This document shows, in pieces, positions 1-12,752 of a stretch of DNA of 64,000 nt. Origin of the DNA: Hemerocallis citrina (taxonomy: Eukaryota > Streptophyta > Magnoliopsida > Asparagales > Asphodelaceae); assembly GCA_017893485.1 (NCBI GenBank), contig CM030358.1:253745228-253809227 (forward strand). The letters are read 5' to 3'. Under the pieces are notes generated by a model that was given only the letters and a program-made list of their open reading frames with translations, was not told where the DNA came from and ran no database searches. Position numbers and translations under genes: made by a program. Positions within the stretch are counted from its first letter, which is position 1; the number at the start of each line of letters is the position of its first letter.

Positions 1-2983
1 AAACAAGTGACATGTAAACAAGTAAACAATTCAATAGGAACATGTAACATGTAATTGGATCATGCAAGTCCACGTGTTAATCTCAAGTCTTTTATCAGCA
101 ATCATGTGTCCCATACCACATGTTTGATGCACATAATCAAGTGAGTGTTTAGACTTAGTGGTGGATTCTATAGGTCACGTATTCGGAAAAACATGTAAAT
201 TGTATCTTGTATTGAGATACGTGCAATGTGGAACATGTAGAGTATAAACTTGTAATGTGAACATGTAAACCTGTAATTTGCAAACTTGCAACTTGTAAGC
301 TTGCAACTTGCATCGGGAAACCATGAGTTTCCATCCGAGTACGCTCTTCTATATTGTCCATTACTAAATCTTTCTCCTTATACCCTGGCTTGTTACTTTT
401 ATTTCAATCAAACATGATCATGATGCAACGAGAACAATATCAAGATATGATCAGAGAGTATCAAGAAATTATGCATGGAACATGTTCTAACTCATGAGAT
501 GCAAAAACACGCATATAAATATTAAAAACAACACAACACTAGTTCTGGACAGCAAGACGTTGCTGCACCAAAACTGGATTTCCCGTTGCTACAGGAATGA
601 AAATCAGAAACCGTCAGAAGTTCTAGAAACTGAACTTCTAGAAGATTCCAACACATATTTACAATGCAAAATAGAGTAACAGTAGTTAATCTTAAGATCA
701 TGTTCTTGTGTTAATAAGTCTTTAAAAAGTCTAATTAAAAATTCTATAAAAATTATAAAATGAACCCTAATCACGTTGATTACCATAATGGAATTTATTG
801 GGGCATAATTTCACTATTAGGCTAACTTTTAATCCATTAAACATGTTAATATGTTCAAAAATTTATGAATTTGTAATTGGTAAGTTAGCAGTACTAAAAG
901 TGTGATAACTTCCACATAACAGATTGGATTTTGCATCCGTCAAGTGTTTTGAAAACTAGACACAAAGGGATAAACTCCTATTCACAAAGTTCTGAGTTTT
1001 AATGTCATTTACTGGGTCGAATTTCTATTACAAGTTCGGGTCTGCGGCATTTCAAGGTTTATAAAACATTCGATTTTGATCAAAAGCATATGCAAAACTT
1101 AATCAAGAATAAAAATGATATCATAACAGCATTCAAACTACTATCACAGGTAAAACAATCATGCACATCATCCTGTTAATTACTATGAGTGTATGTGTGT
1201 GTACAATCGTGTTCATGTAATGCATATGGCAATAAAGTATTCGCGATCATGTACGAATACGGGATTGACAGGTTATGTATAGCAACATATTTCGATTCGA
1301 TCGATGAATACGAATTAGAATTTGTAACGAATAGTCAATAAATTTACTTGCAATATTTTTCAAAAAAAGCTTGTACGAGAACAAATGAATTATACAAGAG
1401 GATACTTGCCTGATAATGACGACGATGATACCGAATACAAGAATAACGGGATTAGGATCCCGGGCAGCGAAGCACGTGTAAGATACGTGGCAGTAACTAC
1501 ACAACAACAACACAACAGAAATGGCCAACAGCAAACAGCAGTAGTGCGGCTTTGGATCCACTTCAATTGTGGTAGACTTGGAAGAGCAGGCAGCAGGGCT
1601 TGGTAGTCGGGGGGAGGAGTGCACTGGCGACGACTATGGTGGGGCTGGCTCGACGGGATGGAGGTGGGTGATCAGCGATGAGGGTTTCGGGAGGTGGCGA
1701 GGAGGTGGGTGATCAGCGATGAGGGTTTCGGGAGGTGGCGAGGAGGTGGTCGATGGGTTCGAGGAGCAGGAGGGAGGGAGGAGGAGAGCGAGTGGAATGC
1801 AGAGGCGAGGTGTTGGGCGAAGGCGGAGTCGACGGTGGTCGGAATGGAGATGGGGCGGTTGGTGGTGGAGACAACGTCGGGGGAAGTCAAGCGGTCGGAG
1901 GAGTTGGAGCTTGGGTGTGGGGCTTAGTCGAGGTCGCGGTGGAGTCGAGGGAGGCTCGAGTGCTTGCTGGCATGGGGAAGCACAGGGGCATCGAGGATGG
2001 AGTGGACTGCGGTGGTTTGGTGGGAGGACGAGAGAGCTCGGGGACGATGGTAGTAAGGGATTTTGCGGAGATGGTTGCAGTCGTCGAGGAGGCAGGGAAG
2101 TTGCTCGAGGTGCGGGGAAGACGATGATGTCTGGGGTGATCGGGGTGCAGGTGGTGATCGGGGACAGGGAGCGGGAGGTGAAGGACGATGGGTTTCTGAA
2201 GTGGAGAAGGAAGAAGGAGAACGGGAAGAGGAAGAGCCAGTGTTTGGGTTTCTGTGGGGGAAAACAGAGGAGAGAGGGTTTTAATTAATTAGAGTTGATT
2301 AGTAATGGGGATGAATAAAGATGGTAGGGATTAGTTGAGATAGTGAGGGAGATCATGGGGTTAGTTTCAGATTATCAGGAAATAATGGGGGCAGTTAGAG
2401 AATAGAGAGGAGGGGGGGGGGGAGTTGAGGACGTGAGATAGAAAATATAGGGGTTTGCATACAAGTACATAGGATTGAGTCTATACAAATATATATGAGT
2501 ACTGGGTTTGAATTTGGGCTTGGTCTATGGGCTTAAAACAATTTAATAAATTAGTTATAGGATTGGGCTTATAGTAAATAGTTAAACAACGGGGCTTGGG
2601 CTTCATGCAATAATTAAATGAAAAGAATATATATATATATATATATATATTAAAATAGTTATAGAATGTAATTGGTTTCTAACAAGTAATCGAGTAAATA
2701 AATTGGTTTATATAATAAATCAAAAATAAAAGATTCAACATTTGGGTATCATATCGAAATAATAAATGAACTTAATAAAAATTAAAGAAGCTATTCATAA
2801 GATGAAATAAGATTCCGATTTTATAATATAAATAAATAATCTAAAAGAGTTAAAATCATAGAATGAAGCACTATTCAAGTTGAAAATCAATAATCATTTG
2901 AGAAGAATTGATTACAATATACTAAAAATTTGAAATAAGGAAAAATACATGAAAAATACGAATTAACGGGAACAGGGGTTACA
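1..2983 (-). mobile_element. Long LTR, family A (copy A0), left end outside the window
   Basis: The right terminus reads ACAGGGGTTACA, the same end as the LTRs finishing at 27462 and 17392, so in element orientation (minus strand) this LTR starts with TGTAACCCCTG. Shared blocks with the other A copies run in the same order: the GACGTTGCTG/ttctagaaact block near 560-640, the GATACTTGCCT block near 1400, then a G-rich block at 1590-2290. The complete copies are about 3.2-3.3 kb, so roughly 0.25-0.3 kb lies left of the window. The G-rich block gives several long open frames on both strands (for example 1719-2288), but they are not conserved between copies and I treat them as noncoding. Whether this is a solo LTR or one end of an element cannot be told. 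Confidence 0.75.
1661..1742. repeat. 41-bp perfect tandem duplication
   Basis: The unit beginning GAGGTGGGTGATCAGCGATG occurs twice back to back, in the G-rich block of LTR A0. It is a local duplication absent from the other A copies. Confidence 0.9.
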
Positions 2984-4458
2984 TTTATTTTCGGATTTCA
3001 AATTGGATTTTTGAAAATCGAAATTAGATTTTGGGGGTGTGGAGGGAGAAATTTTTTGTACTCCATTTGGTGTGGAGGTGCGAGCGGGTTTGATTTTCGA
3101 AATGTTTCGAAATTCAAATTTGAATTTGAAGTGTGGATGGGAAAATTTCTAGAATCTTGAATTTCAATTTGTAGTTTTGAAATTCAAATTCTAGTTGAGG
3201 AGTGTGAGAGATTATTCTGTTGTAAATTGAATTTCAGATCAGTTTATTTGAAATTCAAATTACAATTGAGGAGTGAAGAGCGCGAACTTGCGCCACTACC
3301 AATTGAAGGGAGAACAGGTTGCAGGTGCATTAGTCTATAGGTTTAGCTAGGGGTGGGCTAGTTAATGTTGTAGGCTTGCATTGTAATTGTTTTCTGTTGT
3401 TCCGTTGATAAACTGTTAGATTTAATTATTTTTATTAATGGTTTCGTTAATTATCATTAATGAAGCGGTGATGTGGTCACCTTTTTTCTCAAAAAAATAA
3501 AACAACAACAGTCTTTATCTAAAAATTTAGACTATAATTCCTATCAGTAATTTTCGTATCCCTAAAAAAAGAGAAATTAAAAACGTAACATATATAATTT
3601 AGGTCAAACTTCAAATGGGCGTAACTTCTGACACAGTAGTTCGCATTATCATTGCAAGTACCGGGACAAGGTAACGAATCTTTCAATTTAGTGCGAACCC
3701 CATCTGATGGCATGCATCGACATTTAAACAAATCCTTCTTGATGGACGGTAATATATTGAAATTTTCAAATCATATAATATTATAGATTCAAATAGATGT
3801 TTACATGTGGCTTCTAGCATGTGGAACATATGTACTATCTTTTTATTCATTTCTTTTTCAGAAGGAAACATTTTGCTAAAGGAAGCACAAACTCCTAATT
3901 TCATGTCCTACTTCCTCATTTCACATCAACCATTCACTCATATCCTAACATATTTTTATGTATCTTAATTACTCATTAACATTCAAATCTAACAGAATGT
4001 AAATACGAGTTGTACAACTCAATCTATTAAACACTAGAAAATCATACAACACTAAGTAAATCTAAGTACAGTCAATTTCTTTTTGAAACTTAGAATTCCC
4101 AAAAACGAGTCAAGACCCAAATGTGGCATGCAACTCCAAAACCAGGGCCTAATTCCTAAACTGCAAGAAACACATGTTTTCTCAAAATAGCACAATCATG
4201 AATTAGTTTATAAGAATGGTAGCACAACAGTTCAAACCCACAACATTCAATTTTTTTTTTAAACTTTCAATTCCTAAAACTGATCAGTGATCAAGACCCA
4301 AATGTAACAATGCTACAACAAACCTAGCCCTAATTCCTAACACTGTAAGCAACCCATGTTTTCTCAAAAGTAACCAACCAAGAAATACCAAAGCAACCCA
4401 CCATATACTTCAGACCCTTCACCACATTTAATTTATTTTTTAAAAATCAAAATTAGGG
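2984..4458. other. Intergenic or intronic host DNA without a recognised gene
   Basis: AT-rich sequence between LTR A0 and the possible exon at 4459-4556. The part at 2990-3270 is rich in GAAATTCAAATT-type words. A minus-strand open stretch at 3519-3731 encodes a cysteine-rich peptide (CRC followed by CPGTC) that I do not recognise; it could be a chance frame. An imperfect duplication of about 110 bp is seen at 4083-4193 and 4260-4375, sharing TCAAGACCCAAATG and CATGTTTTCTCAAAA. A run of G (4456-4467) precedes the candidate exon. Confidence 0.5.
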
Positions 4459-4556
4459 GGGGGGGGGAGTACCGGGCTACCAACGACGCAAATGAAAATG
4501 GTGAGAAGAGAGTGTGAGGACTGAGGAGTCGCTGGCGCAGCGGCGCTGCTGTTGGG
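4459..4556 (-). CDS. Possible first exon of a host gene, split by the chromovirus
   Basis: With the chromovirus and one TTGGG copy removed, minus-strand sequence from 27519 joins that at 4556. An ATG about four codons before the insertion point then opens a frame that runs to about 4459. The peptide begins MNPTAAPLRQRLLSPHTLF, is rich in R, S, A and P, and has no acidic residue in its first 30 positions, as in mitochondrial or plastid targeting peptides. A TATA-like box and GCCCA motifs lie upstream at 27507-27640. No downstream exon was recognised, so this is an inference from composition and context; a chance open frame is the alternative. Confidence 0.25.
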
Positions 4557-5068
4557 TGGTGCATCATTGTTGGCACCGCTGTGGATATAGTAACTTTTGT
4601 AGGTTTCTTGGCCATTAAAGGGTTTGAGAAAGAGGAAATTAATTGCAGGGAAGAAGAGAATTGGAATTGAGCTAGGGTTTGGGGAGGGAACCCTGGACTC
4701 TAACAGACTCAAGAAAAGGAAAGGAATTAGGCAATGTGATCGACACTCAAATGATGGGTCGATCCATTCTATTTATAAGCTTCTTCTACGTGCAACACAC
4801 ATGCTAGTGTGAGGAAAGGGAGAGTTAGTTAGGCGGTTACAGTGGACCCCACCTAATTAAATCTAGACCCTCCACTCTTTACATCCAATGGTTACTTTAT
4901 TTCATTTTACACTAATGTCCTTATAACTAGTGGATTGATCTGCAATTAAAAGGATTAAAACACAAAAAACAGAAATCTCTCTATTTACAACATTTCCAGA
5001 TCATCTACAGCTTCTTCTTCGCTCGTCTTCTGCTCATTCTTCACTCTATCGATATCTGATGTGCAACA
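4557..5068 (-). repeat. 3' LTR of chromovirus copy 1
   Basis: 512 bp, reading TGTTGCACATCAG at its start and GATGCACCA at its end on the minus strand. It matches the split 5' LTR at 17494-17965/27468-27501 and the LTR at 60793-61313. The end of the chromodomain frame overlaps its U3 side. Confidence 0.9.
4769..4780 (-). promoter_or_regulatory. TATA box in the chromovirus 3' LTR
   Basis: The minus strand reads GCTTATAAATAG, about 290 bp inside the LTR. The same box is present in the 5' LTR (17706-17717) and in the second copy (61100-61110). Confidence 0.6.
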
Positions 5069-5460
5069 ATTCTTTCCCCCATATTTTGAGACCTTACCTC
5101 AAGGTCGAATAAAGGGAATTGTTTAACCAACTCCCAATCGGATTCCCAAGTAGCATCCGCTTCTGATTGGGTCTTCCACTTGATGAAAACTTCTGAAATC
5201 AACCTGCTACCTTTGATCACAAACCTCTTATCCAAAATTGAATCGGGTTCCACCAGTGCTGTAGAAACAAGAGGAGGAATAGACTGGTGAACTTCTACTG
5301 CAGGCCCTATATGCTTCTTCAACTGAGAAATATGAAATACTGGGTGTATCTTCGCGGATTCAGGTAGCTGCAACTTATAGGTTACAGAACCTATTCTTTC
5401 AACCACTTTATATGGCCTGCAGTATAATGGGGGCAAGTTTATGCACAACTTGTGTAGCAA
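5041..5460 (-). pseudogene. Chromovirus integrase C-terminus with chromodomain
   Basis: The frame starts with the typical integrase C-terminal stretch (YYRPYKVVERIGSVTYKLQLP; VFHISQLKKHIG) and ends with a chromodomain-like segment containing VFIKWKTQSEADATWES. In this family the C-terminal chromodomain steers integration toward particular chromatin; here only sequence similarity supports that role. The stop lies inside the 3' LTR, which is common for chromoviruses. It overlaps the integrase-core fragment at 5408-5818 in another frame, so at least one frameshift separates them. Confidence 0.8.
5069..5083 (-). other. Polypurine tract of chromovirus copy 1
   Basis: The minus strand reads ATGGGGGAAAGAAT directly upstream of the LTR start TGTTGCAC, the expected place for plus-strand priming. 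Confidence 0.75.
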
Positions 5461-6482
5461 CAGAGCTTTGGCAATATGGCTGCAATTTCAAGTACCCAAA
5501 ATCACAAATCATAAACTTCTTATCCACTTTATGCAAGTATGCTAACTTCTTCATCCTATCTTGTGCTCTCTTTAACTGATCTTTTAAGAGCTGCAAATGC
5601 AAATCCCTTGCTAATAGTGATTCCTCAACCATTGGATTCTTCGCTGTGTGAGGAATGTAAGTCAATAAGGTCGGTGGCACTCTCCCATATACTGCCTGAT
5701 AAGGGGTGGTCTTCGTTGCATTATGCCAAGATGTGTTATACCAATATTCTGCCCACAACAACCACTCACTCCACTCCTTAGGCTTATGGTGACGAAAACA
5801 TCGCAAATAAGTTTCCAAACAACTATTTACTACTTCAGTCTAGCCATCAGACTGAGGGTGATACATTGTCGAAAACTTCAGTGATGTTCCTTGTAACTTC
5901 AAAGTTTCCCACTTGTGAATACAACCCCTCGATCACACACAATAGAGACTGGCATCCCATAGAGCTTAAAAACTCCATTAAGCAAAAACTGCACAATTCT
6001 GGAAGCTGAATAAGGATGATGCACAGGGGAAAAAAAAGGTGCATACTTTGATCAACCACAACTAAAATCATTGAAAACTGTGAGCTAAGAGGAACTCCTT
6101 CAGTGAAATCCATGCGAGCATGCTCCCAAATTTTATCAGGTATTGGGAGTGGCTGTAATAGGCCTGATGGAGCACTGCATATGTACTTGCTTGTTTGAAA
6201 AATTACACATTCTTGTATACACTTTTGCACATCTTCTTTCATGCCTTCCAACCAAAATGACCTCCTCAACCATTGAAGTGTCGTATCATAACCAGAGTGA
6301 CCCCCAACTACAGTATCATGATGCTCGAAAATCAACAACTGCTTAAAAGTTGAGGTTAGACTGATAACCACTTTACAAGATTTATACCAAACTCCTCTCA
6401 CCAGAGCAAAATTGGCATGTGGTTTCTTTGCAAACTTAGCAGCCAAGGTTTGGAAATAGGGATCATTAATATTCATTTGCAC
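5408..6482 (-). pseudogene. Chromovirus integrase core, broken
   Basis: Two open pieces, 5847-6482 and 5408-5818, cover the zinc-binding N-terminus and most of the catalytic core. The first shows an HHDTVVGGHSGYDTTLQWL stretch and CIQECVIFQTSK (an H2C2-type motif with the spacing of this family), then ARMDFTEGVP and VVVDQ where the first catalytic aspartate and beta strand are expected. The second includes WAEYWYNTSWHNATKTTPYQ, typical of the end of gypsy integrase cores. A frameshift near 6010 and the gap at 5819-5846 make it nonfunctional. Confidence 0.8.
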
Positions 6483-6489
6483 AACTTCA

Positions 6490-7256
6490 TCCTACCAATC
6501 TGAGAGCAAAGTAGACAACTGCAACAAGTAACAATCAATATCCCTTATGGACAATCGATCAGCTGGTATATTCAAAATACCCTTCTTACACTCCACATCA
6601 AAATTAAAACCATACAACTTGACTAACCAAGTATGTTGGGCTTCAGTTGATAACCTTTGATCCAAGAGATATTTGAGTGGTTGATGATCTATTCGAATAA
6701 CAAATATCCTCCCAAAAAGATACTATTTCCATTTCTTTACTGCCAAAAGTGTAGCAAGCATTTCTTTCTCGTATGTCGACCAATGTAGTAGTATAACTTT
6801 GAAGTTGAAGGACAAATTTTATAGGACGACCATTAGACCGTCACTGATGTAAGGACCAAAGTGTTGGGCAACAAAGAAACGACATGTCCAAAAAATAAGT
6901 GTAGCGGAGATGAGGATGCTAAGATGGATGTGTGGTAAAACCAGGAAGGATAGAATTAGAAACGAGCATATAGAAGACATGCTAAAGGTAGCTCCTATCT
7001 AAGATAAGTTGAGATAGAATCTCCTCAGGTGGTTTGGACATGTCACCTGTAGACCTAGTAGTGCCCCCATTATAAAGAGTGATTTGATAAGTATTGAGGG
7101 TAGAGTTAGGGGTATGAGAAGACCTAAACTTACTTGGGTGGAAATGGTGAGAAAATGTATGATATCTTGTGACCTTACAGAAGATATTGCGCTAGACCGA
7201 GTAGAATGGAAAACCAGGATTCATGTAGCTGACCCCAACTAGTTGGGAAAAAAGCT

Positions 7257-7290
<34 letters not shown>

Positions 7291-7500
7291 ATGCCGACCA
7301 ATGTAGTGCCTTCCCTTTAAGCCCTTGGCTTATATATGCAATACAGTAACAAACAACTCCTACTCCTTCCTTGCATGCATCATAATCTACAATAAATGTG
7401 TTTGCAAATTAGGTAACTGCAATACTGGAGCTGAAATCAATGCTTCTTTGAGCAGCTCAAATGCTTGTTAGGCCTTCTCCGACCAAAGAAATCCTTCTTT
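6490..7500 (-). pseudogene. Chromovirus RNase H region, interrupted by a LINE
   Basis: Minus-strand translation of 6540-6720 shows RIDHQPLKYLLDQRLSTEAQ and a following VECKKGILNIPADRLS, the usual end of a gypsy RNase H. The upstream part (7308-7500) corresponds to the RT-RNase H connection. The two parts are separated by the LINE fragment at 6790-7288 and its duplicated target, and they hold several frame breaks. Confidence 0.7.
6790..7288 (+). mobile_element. 5'-truncated RTE-type LINE, 3' end with (TTG)n tail
   Basis: Plus-strand translation contains KLKGKFYRTTIRPS, RMLRWMCGKTRKDRIRNEH, LRWFGHV and MRRPKLTWVEMVRKC, the conserved C-terminal end of plant RTE-clade reverse transcriptase proteins. 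It finishes with a (TTG)n run at about 7255-7290. The flanks repeat a 19-bp target with one mismatch (GTATGTCGACCAATGTAGT at 6771-6789, GTATGCCGACCAATGTAGT at 7289-7307), as expected from target-primed reverse transcription. Only about 0.5 kb of the 3' end is present, so it was dead on arrival. It sits inside the RNase H region of chromovirus copy 1 and is therefore younger than that element. Confidence 0.9.
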
Positions 7501-8587
7501 TTTAGCAAGCTCTGTTAGTGGAGCTGCAATGGAGCCATTATTTCGTATGAACTTCCTCTAATACCCCATAAGTCCCAAAAAACCCATCAAAGCTTTCACA
7601 CTCTTTGGAACTGGTCATTCTTTCACCGTAGATTCTTTTCTGCATCTATTGCAATCCCTTTATTTGATACAATGTGACCCAAGTATTCCACTTGTTGTTG
7701 AACAAAATCACACTTAGACATTTTTACAAAGAACTGATGGTGTCGAAGAATTTGTAAAACAACTCTAAGATGCTTCATTTGAGCCTGCCAAGAGTCACTG
7801 AAAACGAGAATATCATTAAAAAAAAGACAAATTTCCTCAAATGGGGTCTGAATATATCATTCATCAGGGATTGGTATGTCGATGGGGCATTACTCAAGCC
7901 AAATGACATCACCAAGAACTCATAGTGCCCACTACGAGTCCGAAAGCAGTTTTCTCAATATCTGCCTCATTCATTCGTATCTGATATACCCAGAGCTCAA
8001 ATCCAACTTAGTAAAGAATTTTGAACCATGAAGTTCATCCAATAGATCAACAATAATAGGAATTGGATACTTGTCTTTAATTGTTTGTTGGTTTAAGGCT
8101 CTATAATCCAAACACATGCGCATGAACCATCATGTTTTTTGACTAACATCACCGGAGAAAAATAAGAATGGAACTTGGTCTTATTACCTTGTGATAGCAT
8201 ATCAGATATAATCTCCTTTATAGCATTCTTTTGCTCAAAAGAATGGCGATATGGCCGAATGCATATTGGTTTGGACCCTTCCATTAATGGAATTTGATGA
8301 TCACATGATCTATTCAGAGGTAACCCTTTAGGTTCCTCAAACACATCAGCAAATTCGTCTAACAAAGAATTCCTTTCAGGGGAAATTAGAGATTTGGAGC
8401 ATTGATGCACTGCAAATGATATCAAATATAGAACAAAGTCATGATGTGTTTGGAAAACAATTTTGTTAGCTTCCTTATCAGTCAATACTTGAGTAAGAGA
8501 AGGACGTAGTCCTTGTAAAATCCACCTGACACCTTGGTGAAAAAATTTCAACTGCATCTCTATGAGATTCACTGTTATCTCTTTCAC
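7480..8587 (-). pseudogene. Chromovirus reverse transcriptase, broken
   Basis: The open piece 8093-8587 carries the N-terminal RT approach: LPLNRSCDHQIPLMEGSKPI, RPYRHSFEQKNAIKEII and [12 protein letters not shown]. Downstream (7480-8100), translation in shifting frames gives the [14 protein letters not shown] and [13 protein letters not shown] motifs. The intact equivalents are in the plus-strand copy at 63100-63860. Multiple frameshifts and stops remove any activity. Confidence 0.8.
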
Positions 8588-8879
8588 TTGTTTGATCCAT
8601 TTTGCTCTAGGGCAATGTCGTGACCCCGATAGGAATACTAAGAAATCATCAAAAAATTCATAGCCCTAACATTGAATCTTAACACCTGAGCATAACCCAC
8701 TACCTTCAACTTCCCTTTCACCTGCTACTCTAACATTAAATTTCTGTTTGATTGAAAGCTTCAATCCAGTATTCTCTAAGATAAAAGGATTAATATAGTT
8801 ATGAGTTGCCCCACTATCGAGTAAAATGTGCACATCATGGCTATGAGAACCCCTTTAGAATTAGACACTAAGTATTTAC
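8588..8879 (-). pseudogene. Chromovirus aspartic protease region, fragment
   Basis: This corresponds to the part of the second copy that holds the DSGST active site (62640-62900). Here the coding strand reads through AHHD/ILLDSG-like sequence at about 8810-8850 but contains frame breaks, and it is cut from gag by the hAT insertion at 8880. Confidence 0.6.
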
Positions 8880-9398
8880 TAGAGCTGGTATCGGGTCCTA
8901 TCTGGTCAGGTCCTCCACTACCTGGACCCGATACCTCACGAGTCCGAAAATTGGACCCGGACCCAGACTTGCAAGAATCGGGTCTAGGTCCGGGTCCTGG
9001 TCCTCATTAAAAAATCTACCCGTCGGGTCCAGTAGCATGGAATAAATATTTGCACCCGATATCCTACTATTGCAACAATTTTTGCCCTTAAGTACATGAA
9101 TAAATATTATATTTACACATCTATATTCAACAATTACTATTTATATGTATATCCCTACAACACTATTATTCAAATTTCATATTTTTTGAGGTATTTTTTT
9201 AACAGGTTCGAGTCAGGGTCCGGGTCGGTTCTATTTTGAGCGAACCCGGACCCGGACCCAGACCCGAAAGTGTATCGGGTCTTATTTTAGGACCCAGACC
9301 CGAACCCGAACCGGTATAGATCGGGTCAGTTTCGGTCTAATGCCGGGTCCAGGTCGGGTCCGAGTCAGGTCCGGGTAGCGGGTAAATGTGAAGTGCTA
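8880..9398. mobile_element. hAT-type MITE with GGGTCCGG repeats
   Basis: 519 bp flanked by the 8-bp duplication GTATTTAC (8872-8879 and 9399-9406). The ends read TAGAGCTGG and (reversed) TAGCACTTC, matching the TAG-type start of hAT termini but diverged from each other. Subterminal stretches are packed with GGGTCCGG/GGACCCGA words in both orientations, as in many nonautonomous plant hAT elements. It has no coding capacity. It interrupts gag/protease of chromovirus copy 1 and resembles the element at 58968-59714. Confidence 0.85.
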
Positions 9399-10592
9399 GT
9401 ATTTACACCTGTTTGCAAAGCTACCATTGCTGACTGACTGTTCTCAACATCCCTAGGAAGCTCCACAGACTCATCATTTGCCAGCAATTGACGAAGTTCT
9501 TCTTCATCTTGGATCGAAAACAAATCCCATTCACCTTCAATACACATATAGGTTTTTGGTTTTATAAACATGGCTAGGTATGAACTTCTCATCACAACCA
9601 AAACACAAGCCTTTCTTTCTTCTTTCCCAAATCTCATTTAGACTTAACTTCTTTAAAATTGGTGCTACGTGTGATTTCGGAGGCTGAGCAGAAGTAGTAT
9701 GATAAATAGGGGAGGGTGTGCTTCCTTGAGAAACAAAAGTGTTCCTATAAGGTAATCTATAAGTGCTTCTTTGCAACTATTTGAGAGAATTGAATTTCTT
9801 CTCAAACCGAACAGCAACCCTGAATGCTTCACCCAAAGATTGAGGTTCAGCTAATGAAACATCATGCTGGATTTCTTCTTTCAAACCGCTTACAAACTGT
9901 TGAATCAGATATGGCTCACTAACTCCGTCCACTAAACACTGCAGCTTCTCAAAATTTTGTTGATACTCCATAACTGAAGCAGTCTGCTTTAATCTGCAGA
10001 GAGTTTTGGCTGCATTTTCATATACCCCGGCATCAAACTAATTACAAATACCTTCCTTAAACTGTTTCCATGTCATAACTCCATCATTGATTTTGAGAAA
10101 CCAACGACACCACTGCACAACTTCTTTGAGAAAAAAATGCTACCCTCACCTTCTCATCGCTAGGAATGTGGTATATATCAAAGTAATGCTCAACTTGAAA
10201 TAACCAATTAACAACGTCACCATTACCTGAAAATGGACTTACATCCAATTTAGGAGGCGTAGGGAAAAATGGTCTCCTCCAGTTTGCTCAAATTTCCTAC
10301 CAATTATACCACAACTGATCCCCCTTTTACTTGATCCAAAATTAGCTTCTAAAGAGAATTGGTCAGAATCGCGTTTAATTACCTCCCATCATAAACGGTG
10401 GAATTGGAGAATCTTGATCCAGATTCTCCATTGGAGTCTTGTCTGCTTCTACTATACCACCAACTTGATGAGCTGTAACTGAGCCAAAATCACTGGTAAC
10501 TGAGTGGTGACTTCTTGAACATGACTCCCAATGTTTGTCATTCTTCCCTCCATGAATTGCTACCACTTCTTCAGCTCCAGCTCTAGTGCTTC
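9399..10592 (-). pseudogene. Chromovirus gag, broken
   Basis: Pieces at 10375-10592, 9777-9971, 9537-9776 and 9399-9637 follow the gag of the second copy (61330-62520) in order: an N-terminal part with TAHQVGGIVEADKT, the capsid part ending LIQQFVSGLKEEIQHDVSLA, and a zinc-knuckle-like LCFGCDEKFIPSHVYKTK in which the last cysteine of the second copy is replaced by tyrosine. Stops lie between the pieces. The 5' part of gag is displaced to 17393-17478 by insertion of LTR A1. Confidence 0.8.
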
Positions 10593-12752
10593 TATCACGC
10601 CCCGCTTCCCAAAATACGGGAATACGAGCATGTATCGATGGCCCAGCGAATGATTTGCACATTCATAAGCTGTAACATTTAACTCAACAATATGCAATAC
10701 AAATTCAACCACGCATGCTATAATGAAATCACATAACATAAATATTACATGAAATATCTCAACAATAACAAACAACTGCAAAGAAACAAACTTCGGGTCA
10801 ACAAAGCCCAAAATACAAAATATGAAAATAACAATAGTACTGAAATTTAAATGACAAGGACAAGACAATTATTGTGGCCGATAATTCGGCTCCAATCCCT
10901 AAAAGGTCTGCTCACCAAGTCCTTCAGGCAATTCTTCCTGTGTACCTGCGAGCTCATAGTCTAGAGTAGGAAAAATATTCGTTAGAGCAAGTCACGGACA
11001 GCAAGTAGTACAAGAAAGGAACAATAAAACAGGACATGTAAATACTAATGAACGAGGAACAAGCACTATATCAACTGACAATGAAATTATCGATAACGAT
11101 GCAAGGTCTATAGTCAAAAATTTAATGAGTAACAATACAATAAAATAAGATTTCAAGTCGGTAAAAATAATCTAGATCAATGCAGCGTCAATCCTAGGTT
11201 TATCATATTTTATTATCTTATCTAATGCACTTAGTACTGTGCCTCATACCACAGGTTCGATGCATAACGCATCATGTACTCGGCACGATAACAATAACAA
11301 GAATCCACAATCCACGATCCATAACAAGAATTTATCCACAAGATTCTACAAGATAACAAGATAACAATATCGGGAAATACGGGCCCCTCATCCGAGTACA
11401 GTCACTGATTGTTCACTACCAAAGTTGACCTTTAGACCCCGACTTATTATTAATTTATTAACATGAAACATGAATGTGCAATCAATGGATAGTATCAAGA
11501 ACGATATGAACGATTTGTCAAGGATTTTAAAATGACGATATGCAATGTAATGCAAGGTTTAAACTATTTACAATCAACATGAAGAATGAAATTTCTGGAT
11601 AGCAAGACGTTGTTGTACAAAATTCGACTTTCCCGCTGCTACGGGAAAGCGAATCAGATTCCGTCAGAGGTTCTAGAAACTAGACTCTCTGCCGGTTCCG
11701 ACGCATATTCACACGATACATTTTGACTACAGTAAATGTGTCTACTAGTTGATTCTTCACGAGTTTACTGTTCAGGAGGCAACTCAGCATCACATCATTA
11801 TAAGTATAATTCCACTAAAAACTTAATTAAAATTCTCGCAAAAATTATAATTAAGTTCCTGACATTGGTCACTAACATTTTTACAAATTTTAGGCCAAAT
11901 TCTTAAGTTATCCTACTGTTCCTAATTAATTTAACATGACGAGGCAGTTCTAAACAGTAAATATGGAATTTCGACAGTACAATAGCAAAATTTGGATATT
12001 TTGTATTCTACAAGTCGGATTAAGAATCCGTCAATGGTCTGAATTCCTACCACATAGGGATTGTAACACCCCTTTTTTAAAATATATTCTTAATTACACA
12101 GTCTTTTACTTAAAATAATTCTACATCTATTTCTTAGAAAATTTTTCATAAATATCAATTAAAATTACGGCAGAGTCTCCTATGAATATTAGCCCTTTTA
12201 CAGAAATTTCTTACATCATTCTACAAACAATTACAAATATCCCAACACAGACAATATATATTAATCCTCCCCAAGCCAATCCAAGAAACAACACACAGGC
12301 AATAAATATATAGGACTCTGGGGGCATAACTCATCATAATATGCAAGATACAAAATAAAAACCAAAAATTTGTTTAAAAACATAAAGGATTTTTAGAAAT
12401 ACATTTCAAAAACAAATCCAAAGAACCCAATACTCCAGAACGAGGCGGGTACGAGTTTGTATATGTCATCACATCATTATATATCATCATCTCATACAGT
12501 AACACACAGTCTCCCAAAATACAAAATATTACACAAATACTATCACATATCTCCATACTACATGACTTAGTATATGATAGACACATACACCACCAACTCT
12601 ACTACAAGTACCACTATAAAATTAAGTAATACTAAGCATCTCACCTCGCTAATGACCCAAAACCTACAAAGAGGGTCAAGGGCGTCCACCTTCAGGGAGG
12701 GACTCCTCTGGCCCCCAAAAACAACCAGGGTCAGCCATAACTTGAGTGAGTA

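Noticed and set aside
1694..2288. Long overlapping open frames in the G-rich block of LTR A0 (also 16323-16766, 20199-20827, 26445-26998, 29236-29635)
   Set aside because: They lie at the same place in each family-A LTR but differ in frame and peptide between copies and occur on both strands, as expected for GC-rich sequence without selection.
10560..10868. Minus-strand protein spanning the gag/LTR A1 boundary
   Set aside because: The frame joins LTR sequence to gag and has no family support; only the gag part is kept.
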